Source: Zea mays (taxonomy: Eukaryota > Streptophyta > Magnoliopsida > Poales > Poaceae). From it: DNA of 64,000 bases. The notes beneath the pieces are model-generated. The model did no database searches. It saw only the letters and a list, made by a program, of their open reading frames with translations, and was not told where the DNA came from. Location: the NCBI RefSeq assembly GCF_902167145.1, contig NC_050098.1, forward strand, positions 116,288,207 to 116,352,206, read 5' to 3'. Positions 35,101 through 44,770 of this stretch are shown here, piece by piece. Numbering within the stretch: position 1 is the first letter of the stretch; the number at the start of each line of letters is the position of its first letter. The position numbers and the translations under genes were made by a program.

Positions 35101-38100
35101 GCAGGCCCCCGGCCGAGCAAGAGGGGGGGTTTTCCCTTCTAATTATTCCTTACTTTATTTCTCATACATTGATTACATAAATAGGCCAGCTGGCTGCCCC
35201 TATCTAGCTAGAGATCCTTATCTCCTTAAAACTCTACTAAAAACTCTCAACAAACTACTAACTGATAAACTTCCTAGATAATATCAACTAATCTTCTAAT
35301 CTTATCTCTAACCATCTTTATCTAATCCCCTTGGAGGGCCCATGGCTGCTGCTACTGTAGCCCCTCCGTGGGCCTCCTTAGGCCCTGACACTACACCCCT
35401 CCTGGACAAGCAGGGGAAAACCCCCCTCTTGCTCGGCCGTGGGCAGAGGCCCCTGCCGGCGGCCTGTGAACAGTAACCGCGAGTACTGTTCACGTACGAA
35501 CAGTACCGCACCACCTCCATCAGCAGCCCCAACCATCGAATTCCCTCTCTAATCCCTCACCAATTTAGTGACCATAACATCTGGTATCGGCTAGCTTGGG
35601 TTTCGATCTGATCCCATGGCTTCTGCTGCCAATTTCGCGGCGTCATCCTGGCAATCAGCGTCCCCATCTCCATGGACAGCGCCGCATGTCACCTTCGTCA
35701 CGCCGTCCTAGCAACCGACGTCCCCATCTCCATGGGCTGCGCCACTTGCCACCTTCGTCACGCCATCCTGGCAACCGGCGTCCCTATCTCCATGGGCAGC
35801 ATCGCCTGCCAATTTTGTCACCACATCCTGGACGCCGGCGTGCCCATCCCCAAGGACAACGCCAAATTTCATCACATCATCTTCGTTGACGGCGTCTCCG
35901 TCCCCATGCGCGACGCCACTAGGGGCAGCCACGACTCAGCAATCACCAGCTCCATCGATGGGGGATTTGTGGACCAACATAAGGGCTGATCTCACAAAGA
36001 TGCAAGCCACGCTCCAGAAGGTTGAGCAAGGGCTGCTGCAAATCAAGGCAGCAGTGCAACATGAGCAACATCAGCTGGCGTTGTCCGCACGGCTCCGGAC
36101 GTCGGCGGCTGTGGGCATACAAGCTGCTGATCGTGGCTTCCTTGCACGACAGAGAGTGCGGGAGATGCGCCGGCAGATGCTCGAAACAGCCTTGGTGACG
36201 GTTGACCTCGGCACACGGGGGTGCGACCTCACCCTGTCGGATGGCCATCAGCAGTGGCACCGGGCCGCTATCTCCAAGTGCGAGCATGGTACGTGTCCCA
36301 CGGGCGACGAACTTCAACTCTACGACAGCGGCGGTAGGGAAGGCACTCACCTCGTCATCAACAAGGGCGCACTATTTAGCGCCACCACATTCCGCTACCG
36401 GCCGCCACGAGGGCGCCTCCGCTGGTTATTGTTGCGACCTATTCCAGGTGCACATCCATGTGCTCCCCTTTCGTGCAGATGGCGTCCATGGGATCCAGGT
36501 GGCTGCATACGTGCGTGTCTGCCTTATCTTATGGGGTAAAAAATCAGATTCGGAATAATAAGATAAGTCGAGATGTAAAAGATTTGTCTTCTAGGTGTTT
36601 GGTTTTGGGTCAAGTATACTCGGTCTTTGAGCACCCGTTATGCGGCAGCTCGAGGGCGAGCTGCTTGTCCAGGAGGGGTGTAGTGTCAGGGCCTAAGGAG
36701 GCCCACGGAGGGGCTGCGGCAGCAGCAGCCATAGGCCCTCAAGGGGGATTAGATAAGGATAGTTAGAGATAAGATTAGAAAATTAGTTGAGATTATTTAG
36801 GAGATTAGTTGAGATTATCTAGGAAGGTTATCAGTTAGTAGTTTGTTGAGAGTTTTTAGGAGATAAGGATCTCTAGCTAGATAGGGGCGGCCAACCGGCC
36901 TATTTATGTAATCAATGGATGAGAAATAAAGCAGACAAGAATTAGAAGGGACAAACCCTCCTCTTGCTCGGCCGTGGGTAGAGGCCCCCGGCCGACGTTC
37001 CTGCCCATCGATACCCCTCTCCAATCCCTCACCGATCTAGCGACCATAACAGAACCAGTGAATCATGTTGCTTAAGAAACACAGTAGAGTATATTTTTGT
37101 TATGACCAGCAGCCCAACAGCCCTAATAAAATCAACTAGTTTGTTTAGATGGATAAGTATCAATTAGTTTGTTTAGATGGACAAGCATTAGCAAGTTTAT
37201 TTAAATGGATAAACATTAGTTTGGAACTCGTAGATAGAGTTGGTTAGTTTGTTAGGGGCTGCTATCACAGCCAGTGGCGGAGGACGGAATAATAATTATG
37301 TATGGCTGAAGAAGGATAAAAAAGAAAAAAAATGATGCAACACGTAGGACTCGAACTTGTAACCTATTGATTACAAGCAGTATACACTTACCACTACACC
37401 AAACATGATTTTTAGGTATGAATCTAGCCATAGTAGGCCATAATGGGTGCTCCGCCACTGATCACAGCCTATGTATTGTACCCCTTTGGTTAAAGAAAGA
37501 ATCAAGCAGGCAAGTATCTTGCTCGTGCTTCCTCCATCACGCTACTGTTCACCACGTCCACTGTTTATCGCGCGTCTACTGTTCATCTGTCGCTACTGTT
37601 TGCCACGCGGCCAGCGTCCTTCTCCAACCACCAGCCCGACGGCATCCAAGCGTCGGGGTCCTGGCCCTAGACCTCAAACCTAACCCGAATCTCAACGATT
37701 TTACACAGGAAAAGCAAGTTAAGCATGCTTTCTTGCAGAAATCTACCAAGTGTAGTTGACTAGTTGTGATGCAAACTATTGTAGTGCAAGTAGTGCAACT
37801 CAACAGAACAGATAGTTGTGAACTGACCACTTAAACCAAACCAGTGCTATAGATGCATTTCCAAAGGAAATTCAAAATGAAGCATTTTTCAAAAAAAAAA
37901 TTAAATGAAAAGAGAAAGCATACCCTCCATATCTCTCGGTGAGATAAATGTGTTTGTGGAAGATCAAACACTTTTGCATAATTCACAGATGATTGTGCAA
38001 AAACCCATAGATTTACTCCCCACAACCAAATCATCAAGGCCTACAATAAAGACAAAATCACAGTTATATAAATGCAAACAGAGGTCCTTAATTTGTTGCC

Positions 38101-39545
38101 TATTATATAGGAATAACCTTTAATTAGCACAACAGGATTACAATGATAACTCACCACAAGAAGAAGAGGATTATAGTACAAGAAAGCCTCATAAAGAAAT
38201 AAGTCTCTGAGATCAACACTCATTCTCATAACCGAGTCCCAACTTATCTGTAATGCCAATAGAATTACCGAATTATCAAAAAACAAGCTCGTAATGCATA
38301 ATCAAAAGTCATTGATGGAGCAAATTATCAAGACTGACCTTGCAACAACATAAGCCCCATAGAAGAAACAACACAACCTGAAAAGGAGCCGGAAGACTAG
38401 CAGTTTATTAAGTATGACTCAAATCACATTCGTGTAATTATGAGATTACGCTTAGCAGCTTAGGTACAAAATACTACGGATACTGCATGCGGTTAGTTTA
38501 CATACAATAACGTCGAAACCAAAAAAGGATTGCAGTTCCACATTGTTATCAATAGTAGCTTTATAAAATAACATGCTAACACATGCCTGCCTTTAGAGGT
38601 AATTCAATACCAAGTGACAGGAGAACACCAAACAGAAACTCATCATGTAATTTTGCCATCCATGTTAAAGTAACAGACCATTTCGCAGGAGTTCAGGTAT
38701 TCAAGTGTGATGTAAATGTTCAAAAAAGCTTAGTCTGACCGGTGATTTCTCCTAAACTCTCAACTCTCCATAAGATATTAAGGTCTCTACGATGTGCTTT
38801 GTGTAACAGAGTAATTCCTCAAGAACTACAAGTTCCCTTTAAAGATGGAAACCAAAAAAAAATGTTAGTATTTGTCAGTTTTTTTACTCCTTAGTTGCAA
38901 GGTGAAAACTAGATATATTTCAACTCATATGGGCACAGTTGTGTTTCTTGAAATGGTGCAGTGCAATATCTTAAGGGCTGTATTAAGCAATATAGCCTTA
39001 GAATCACTGTCGCTTGAATGGTCATTGCACTTGCCATTTCACAGTGCATAAAGGGGACTGTAAACTCAGCAGGCCCTTAGTTATTGTTTCCACTACAACG
39101 TGCTTTTTAATTAGAAGAGCAGTTCCTTGCGAACTCCATCGAAATTGGGTTAGTTCCAAATGTGACCTCAGCAGATACTAGCTCTCAGGATTCAGGAACA
39201 TGGTGCAGGGCATACTAACATGGTTTAAAGTCGACAATTAAAAGAACCTGACACTAACAGTAATTCAATGCATAATAATGTACTAATAAAAGGCTGCGTT
39301 CACGAATTAGTGCATCGCCAAACCTCATAAAGAGATAAATTAAGCAATGAGCACTTAGCTTGGACTCGGTATCCATGTGAACAGGGGCTGAACTTACGCT
39401 TATTCCTCTCTTCACAGCGTATCAAAGGCCAAGCAGGAGGGGGGAAAAGGACTCGGGAATGTTTGAAAGACATAGGCACCTTAAACCGCCAGAGGAAGAG
39501 CGGCGAGGGCATGATCGCGACCGAGGGGATGGTCGCGCCCTTCAT
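32177..39545 (-). CDS. EXS-domain (ERD1/XPR1/SYG1-type) membrane protein, 12 exons
   Basis: Exons on the minus strand: 39545-39480, 38377-38339, 38247-38155, 38040-37924, 34738-34643, 33870-33757, 33602-33549, 33243-33196, 33081-32931, 32849-32684, 32587-32518 and 32431-32177. All introns are GT-AG and every phase joins, giving 422 residues with no stop. Landmarks: MPSPLFLWRFK near the N-terminus, SVMRMSVDLRDLFLYEA, WGVNLWVFAQ, LTLIVPTSMTAYLYLY, SPFDMFYLSSRFYFLRTVWR, RDWDL, and the EXS signature LRCTWTYKLSAHLRHNYL then RRWQWVFFRVENEW. It is multi-pass and lacks an SPX domain, like yeast Erd1 and the plant EXS-only proteins, so a Golgi or endomembrane role in phosphate or protein retention is inferred from family. 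The start is chosen at 39545 because it gives the conserved LFLWRFK exon; a longer N-terminus is possible. The 3.2-kb intron between exons 4 and 5 holds two transposons. Confidence 0.93.
34075..34237 (-). mobile_element. tRNA-derived SINE
   Basis: On the minus strand it begins GGGCATGCCTAGTGCAGTGG (A-box-like) and ends CTGCCCTCCTTTTTT, as plant SINEs with a T-rich tail do. It is flanked by a perfect 16-base target duplication TACTTTGCCGAGATAT at 34059-34074 and 34238-34253. The B box is degenerate. It lies in the EXS intron between exons 5 and 6. Confidence 0.85.
34971..35395 (-). repeat. Inverted LTR copy at the left end
   Basis: The reverse complement starts TGTAGTGTCAGGG and ends CGACCATAACA, matching the forward LTR at 36679-37051. 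It differs by an extra ~85-base segment containing the hairpin GTACTGTTC...GAACAGTAC, which the right LTR lacks. Confidence 0.8.
35414..35579 (+). repeat. Partial forward LTR (3' part) before the primer site
   Basis: Matches the terminal part of the LTR, including the hairpin segment, and ends GTGACCATAACA. It is followed by CTGGTATCGG (35581-35590), a degenerate version of the usual TGGTATCAG primer site. With the inverted copy it forms an inverted repeat of about 165 bases per arm. Confidence 0.8.
35616..36539 (+). pseudogene. gag-like or captured ORF of the non-autonomous LTR element
   Basis: A reading frame from ATG 35616 has four to five degenerate 21-residue repeats built around FVTPSWQPxSPSPWAAP (about residues 8-105), a short helical stretch (DLWTNIRADLTKMQATLQKVEQ), and an IQ-like motif (IQAADRGFLARQRVREMR). 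A TAG at 35709-35711 replaces the Trp codon of one SWQ repeat unit, so the frame is broken. The region after about residue 235 looks frameshifted. It has no RT, integrase or zinc knuckle. It may be a divergent gag or a captured host fragment; I cannot decide. Confidence 0.55.
36679..37051 (+). repeat. Forward 3' LTR of the rearranged element
   Basis: 373 bases from TGTAGTGTCAGGG, just after the purine-rich CCAGGAGGGG, to CGACCATAACA. It lacks the ~85-base hairpin segment found in the other two LTR pieces. Confidence 0.8.
37272..37460 (-). mobile_element. hAT-type MITE with a tRNA-like interior
   Basis: 189 bases with terminal inverted repeats CAGTGGCGGAG/CTCCGCCACTG and a perfect 8-base target duplication ATCACAGC (37264-37271, 37461-37468), the size typical of hAT elements. 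The interior at 37341-37403 reads on the minus strand like a degenerate tRNA, with A-box-like TGGTGTAGTGG and B-box-like GTTCGAGTCC about 34 bases apart. It lies in the large EXS intron. Confidence 0.8.
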
Positions 39546-40610
39546 CTCGCCGCCGGCGCCGCCGAGCCTGTGCGGCCTCCGCGCCAGGGGGCAGTCCTGA
39601 AGCACCGTCTCGCGCAATCTAGGGGGAGGGGACAAGCTGGAATCAGCACCCGCCGACGCGGCAGCCACACGAACCCAATCCAGTCCGGGTCCAATCCGCA
39701 ACAGACGGGGCCAAACTGTCCAAACCCTGAGCTCACGCACCAGCAAACGATGGAAAGGGATTGACCAGCCGACCAACCAGCAGCCAGCACCGACGGATCT
39801 CCTCTCCCTCGCCGCCCCGCGGCAGTCCTCCACGGGAGAGGGAGGGGGCGAGGACTAGGAGCCGCGGAGACGCCTGGTCCGGACGGGGGCGCTCGGCGTG
39901 TAGCGGAGGGAGGGAATGGCAATGGTCACGAGATCTGGGAGGAGGAGGAGGAGGAGGAGTGCACGAGGCGGCGTGCGAACGGGAGAAAGGGAACGGAAGG
40001 TACGGGGACGTGGACGACGGGAAGAAGCCCGACGAGGAATTTGACGTGCAAACGTACGCGCATTTTTTTAAAAAAGAATGTTCTATTCATTTCCTGCTAA
40101 CGTAGCAGTGCTTCCAAATCTGGAATTTTTGAAAATTTTGTTGGTTTTTTAAAAAAAAAACTTTTTCGTTATTGGAACGTGGAAATGCGACGGTACGGGA
40201 CGGAAAGGAGGAGAGGGACATTTTGCGGGCGTTTTCTGCTCCTACTTTGCTTCGAATCAGAGAAACCATCACATGAATCAGGCCACGGTACTGACCGACT
40301 TCAGTGGAAATTTCGGTCCTTCCGCTTTCTCCTTAGAGTTAGGCATACACAAAGTGGAAGTCTATGCTTTGTAAGGTGATGGGCCTGCCGTGATATTTTT
40401 GCCACCAAATCAACCATTATAGTTACCGGGTCAAAGTTCTCTAATATGTGCCCTTCAAAAATGTTAAAGTGGTGTGCTCCTTGATAGAAAATTGCGTAAT
40501 ATTCGAAATCTAGATTTAAAATCGAGACAAATTTTATAGATATTCAAAACAGCTTCGGGATCCACGTCTACATCGAGCCATCATAAATTTTTTTACGCCT
40601 CTCCTACAAG
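39546..40610. other. EXS gene 5' flank and intergenic sequence
   Basis: GC-rich sequence to about 39990 is the likely leader and promoter of the EXS gene (-), with a GGA repeat at 39940-39958. Beyond it, to 40610, is AT-rich sequence without a supported gene. The phrase ACAGCTTCGGGATC occurs at 40549 and 40612. Confidence 0.45.
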
Positions 40611-40840
40611 ACAGCTTCGGGATCGTGCTGCTGAAGCTCATCACCGGTCACCGCATCGGCAAGATCATCGACCCGGCCGGCCCTCCTGCTCCTGGGCGCC
40701 GGCGAGGAGTGGGGTCACGGGCTCGGTTCGGCACGTCCGCGAGCTGGCGTTCCCGAAGGACGTCCGGCGTACATGAGCGAGGTGGCCGGCGAGCTGCACC
40801 GGATCAGGTTCGCCACCCCGGATCAAGGTTGAGGCCTATG
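40611..40840 (+). pseudogene. Receptor-like kinase C-terminal fragment
   Basis: DSFGIVLLKLITGHRIG, followed by IIDP, matches the kinase subdomain IX region (usual SFGVVLLELITG). After a frameshift, MSEVAGELHRIR matches the C-terminal end of wall-associated-kinase-like proteins. The part between is compressed and out of frame, so this is a deletion-bearing relic. No ATP-binding or catalytic loop is present. The source gene is not identified. Confidence 0.65.
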
Positions 40841-41219
40841 AATATGATGGACGTCCAGATGGACGGCCCCGGACACAACACAACGGCCAAGAAGGCGGCT
40901 TCGCCGGTGTCAATGCAGCTGTGCAGGAGAGCCGTGGGTCAGCCATCAGAGCTCCATGCCGCGCTTTGCTGCATAGCGTAAGCTAGAGCTCTTGTACACT
41001 GATCTTGTACACTGATGAGGAAACCGATGTAATTTAACCCCCAAAAAAAACTTTTTTTAACGAAAACGTCAGGAGCTCTGCCCATCATTTAAGGGAAAAA
41101 AGTTTAGAGAGTACAAACAACGGTCTGAGACCAGACAAGCCACACCGGAGCACACTCAAAGGGAGGCTAAGCCCCACACCCTAAATCCTCCAGGCTAGCA
41201 AGAAGCAGCAATATGAAAA

Positions 41220-44200
41220 TTAAATGGAAAGCAAAGCCCGTCTAAATTGTGAAACATCTTCTTTAATTCTTAAGGCGACTTGGACCGGGAGAAGGGCGAC
41301 GCTTTCGAAAATCCTGTGATTCCTCTCCTTCCAGAGGTTCCACATTGTGTAAATCACGATTCCATTAAAAGCGTGTTTCTGATTTTTTGGTAGTGGGGGA
41401 GTCGCAGCTTCCCACCACTCCCGAATGTTGGTGGCGGAAGCGTCAGACTGGGCAGGGAGGATTACACAAGCCAAGATTTGTCTCCACGCCGCACGGGCGA
41501 AAGGACAATGTAGGCACAGGTGAATACCAGTCTCAAGGGTTTCGTTGCAGAAGGCACAAAACGGCTGATGAGGCCACCCACGGGTGGCGAGATTGTTGGC
41601 CATGAGTAGTTTTTCCTGCAGGAGAATCCAAGCAAAAATTTTGCATTTTGGTTCTGCGCGTGCCTTCCAGACAAGGTTAGCATTAAGGTGACTGTACGAG
41701 CCAATGAATTGTGCTCTATAGGCCGATTTAACTGAGAAGATACCATCAGGAGACCGATTCTAGGCAATGGTATCCGGTGAGTCAGGTTGCAGCTGGAAAT
41801 CCCAGAGTCTAGTCCAAAGAGAGACAAACTCCTCAATCTGAACACTGGAAGTGATCCTACTTCTTAGTGTTTTGATCCAATGTTGTCCGCTAAGTTCGTG
41901 GGCAACCAAATTGTTCTTTCTCGGGATTAGGTCGAAGAGGTGCGGGGCTATATTCCTTGGAGCCATGCCATCGAGCCAACTATCATGCCAGAACTTGGCC
42001 GTCTTACCGTCCCCAATTGTGACAGTAGTGGAGGCGCTAAAGAGCAATCTGTCAACCCGGTTACAAGGCGCATCGAAACCTTTCCAAGGGTGATCGTCTC
42101 TCGTCCATTCCTTCCAAAGCCAGCGAAGGCGAAGGGCGCGTGTGAACTTGTCAAGGTTGAGAACCCCCAAGCCGCCGAGGGCTTTGGGCTTGCAAACTAG
42201 TGGCCATGCGACGAGGCAGTGACCACCATTTGACTCGGCCTTCCCTTTCCAAAGAAAGGAGCGCCGGATCCTGTCAATGCATTTGTGTGCCCAAACCGCG
42301 AGGGGAAAAACCGATAAGTGGTAGGTGGGCATGGAGGACAGAACAGAAGATACGAGCGTGAGCCGGCCAGCTCGGTTTAGAAGATTTCCTTTCCATCCTG
42401 CGAGACGGTTGCCGGTTTTTTCAATGAGTGGTTGGATGTGGATTTTCCGAAGTGGTCGGGTATGGAGTTGGAGACCTAGGTAACGACAGGGGAAATTCCC
42501 CCGAGTCCCGTGGAATGGCTGGAGCACATGATCAAGGTCGATGTCTTCACACCGGATCGGGTGGATGGAGCTTTTTTCAAGGTTAGTAACCAAGCCCGAG
42601 GCGCATCCAAAGGCGTGTAGGATGTCTTTAACTGCCACAATTTCATCCCTAGAGGGGTTGATGAAGATAGCAGCATCAGCAGCATAAAGAGACGTCCTAA
42701 GATTGGTTGTGTTCAGCGAAAGGGGGGAGAGGATTCCTTGTCGGGTTGCCAGCTCAAAGATGCGCTGCACCGGGTCAATGGTGAGAATGAACAACATAGG
42801 GGAGAGGGGGTCTCCCTACCTCACCCCTCTCCTGTGCAGGATACCTGGCCCTTGGGTGCCATTGAGTAGGGCCCTAGAAGAGGCCGTACCGAACAGGATA
42901 TCCCCAGTTCACATAGTCGAAGGCCTTCTGGATGTCGAGCTTCAGGAAGAGCGCCGACTTTTTTTTGCTTATGTAGCCTCCTGACCACGTTTTGAACATA
43001 CAAGAAGTTGTCTTGAATGCACCTTTTTCTAATGAATGCAGACTGGGATTTGGAGACTAAGTTGTTCAGGAAGGGGGGCAGCCGATTAGCAAGTAATTTG
43101 GAGAATATTTTTGCTATGCTATGGATCAAGCTAATAGGGCGGTAGTCTCCCACTGACTTAGCATCTGGCTTCTTTGGAATGAGCACGATATTCACAGAGT
43201 TCAGGAACTTGAATTCAGCTCCATCCATGGCATGGAGTTGGTGAAAGGCCTCCAACACATCCACTTTGATGATGTCCCAGCACTCCTTGAAAAAAATTCC
43301 TGTAAAACCGTCTGGTCCCGGGGCCTTATCGCTTGGCATGGGGAAGATGGTTTCCTTCACCTCATCTAGGGAGAACGACGCTTCCAAGGCCGAGAGATCG
43401 TGTCGCGGTAAGGCCAGCGCCAACCAGTTGAGGGTGAGCTCTCTGGGTGGGGTTGTCCCCAGATGTGACTTGAAATGGTCATAAATAGTTTTTTTTGTCA
43501 TTATGGGCCACTGCCAGATTCCCAATGGTGGGCTGCAGGTATTGGATATAGTTCTTCCTTGCTCTGGAGCTGGCAGTGAGATGAAAGAATTTAGTGTTTG
43601 CATCGCCTAATCGAATGCGGGTAAGTCGGGCCCGTTGGCGAATCCTCGATTTCTCAATCACCGCCAGTCCAAGGGAGCGGGCCTTGAGCACCTTCAGGAA
43701 GTCCGATTCTTCCGACATGAACAATCTATCTTCTTGGGCAGTTTCCAACCTGAGGATTAACTCTTTAGTAATTGCAAGCTGCAGTTTCGTGTCTCCAACC
43801 TTGGTTTTGTGCCACGCCTTGATGCCTTTTGCAGTGCGTGCTAGCTTGATATGGAGGCGTTTTAGTGGCGCACAGGAGGAGCATACAGGTTTGGACCATG
43901 CATCTTGGATGGCCTCTTTAAATCCCTCCATCTTTACCCAAGAGTTTTCGAAACGGAAGGAGGGGCTACATGTTCTCGTCAGCTCTCCCTGTAGGAGAAG
44001 CGGAGTGTGGTCAGACATGAGGGACACGAGGGAGTGCAGGTAGCAATTGGGGAAGAGCATCTCCCATTCAGAAGTGCAGAAGATTCTGTCAATCCTTGTA
44101 AGAGTTGGACTAGCATGGCCATTGCTCCAAGTGTAACGATGGCCATTGAGGCAGATTTCTTTGAGCAACAGGCTGTCCAAAGCTGATTTGAACGCCCCCA

Positions 44201-44696
44201 TGAGATGTCGGTTTAAGTTTCTATTGTTTTTATCTGAAGTCTGATAGATGAGGTTGAAATCCCCAAGCACAAGCCATTTCTCCCATCTCTGTGACGCTAG
44301 GTTTTTGAGCTCCTGGAGGAAATTGTGCTTCTCCGCAACAGACTGCGGGCCATAGACCCCTGTAATCCACCAAACTGAGTTATCGGCCTTCATAGTGATC
44401 GAGGCTGAGATAGTGTGAGGTGTGGTGTAGACTTGTGAGAGGGAGAAAAAAATCATCAGAGGCTGCTAACAGAATCCCTCCCCTGGTGTTATTCGCGGAC
44501 AGGATTGCAACATTGTTGAGAAATTTTGGTCCCAAGGTGCGTAAGATGGCTGCATTATCAAGTGCAGCTAGCTTAGTCTCTTGTATGCAAACGATGGTGC
44601 TTCCGGTGTCCTGGATCAGTTCTTGAACCGAGTCACGTCCATTTCATTAAGGCCCCTCACGTTCCAACTAAGAATTTTACAATTTTGTTGAGACAT
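41220..44696 (-). pseudogene. LINE ORF2 (endonuclease, reverse transcriptase, zf-RVT), broken
   Basis: Start MSQQNCKILSWNVRGLN at 44696. An apurinic-type endonuclease carries CIQETKL, LVLGDFNL, RIDRIF and SDHTPLLL. RT has KAPGPDGFTG, YRPISLIHSIAKIFSKLLANRL and QSAFIRKRCIQDNF. The catalytic YADD box reads YAAD (in SLYAADAAIF), losing one metal-binding aspartate. A zf-RVT domain follows (CAFCNETLETGIHLCLHCPFA) and ends at 41220. Frameshifts occur near 44635, 43480, 42830 and 41700. It would normally nick target DNA and copy its own RNA. Confidence 0.83.
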
Positions 44697-44770
44697 TGGT
44701 AGGCAGTAACACCCTGTTGGAGGTCAAACAGATGTCGGCGGCAGGATCAAGTTCCCTGCACTGTTTGCCC

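Larger units (their letters stand above)
34971..37051. mobile_element. Rearranged non-autonomous LTR retroelement with two U5 ends
   Basis: Flanked by a perfect 5-base duplication GAACC (34966-34970 and 37052-37056). It begins TGTTATGGTCGC and ends GCGACCATAACA. From left to right: a complete LTR in reverse orientation (34971-35395), 18 bases of reversed polypurine-side sequence, the last ~165 bases of a forward LTR (about 35414-35579), a primer site, a ~1.1-kb internal region, a polypurine tract and a forward LTR (36679-37051). Both outer termini are therefore the same (U5) LTR end. It lies in the EXS gene intron. No RT or integrase is encoded. Confidence 0.8.

Noticed and set aside
37341..37403. 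Functional tRNA gene on the minus strand
   Set aside because: A- and B-box-like motifs exist, but acceptor and anticodon stems do not pair convincingly and the sequence lies inside a MITE.
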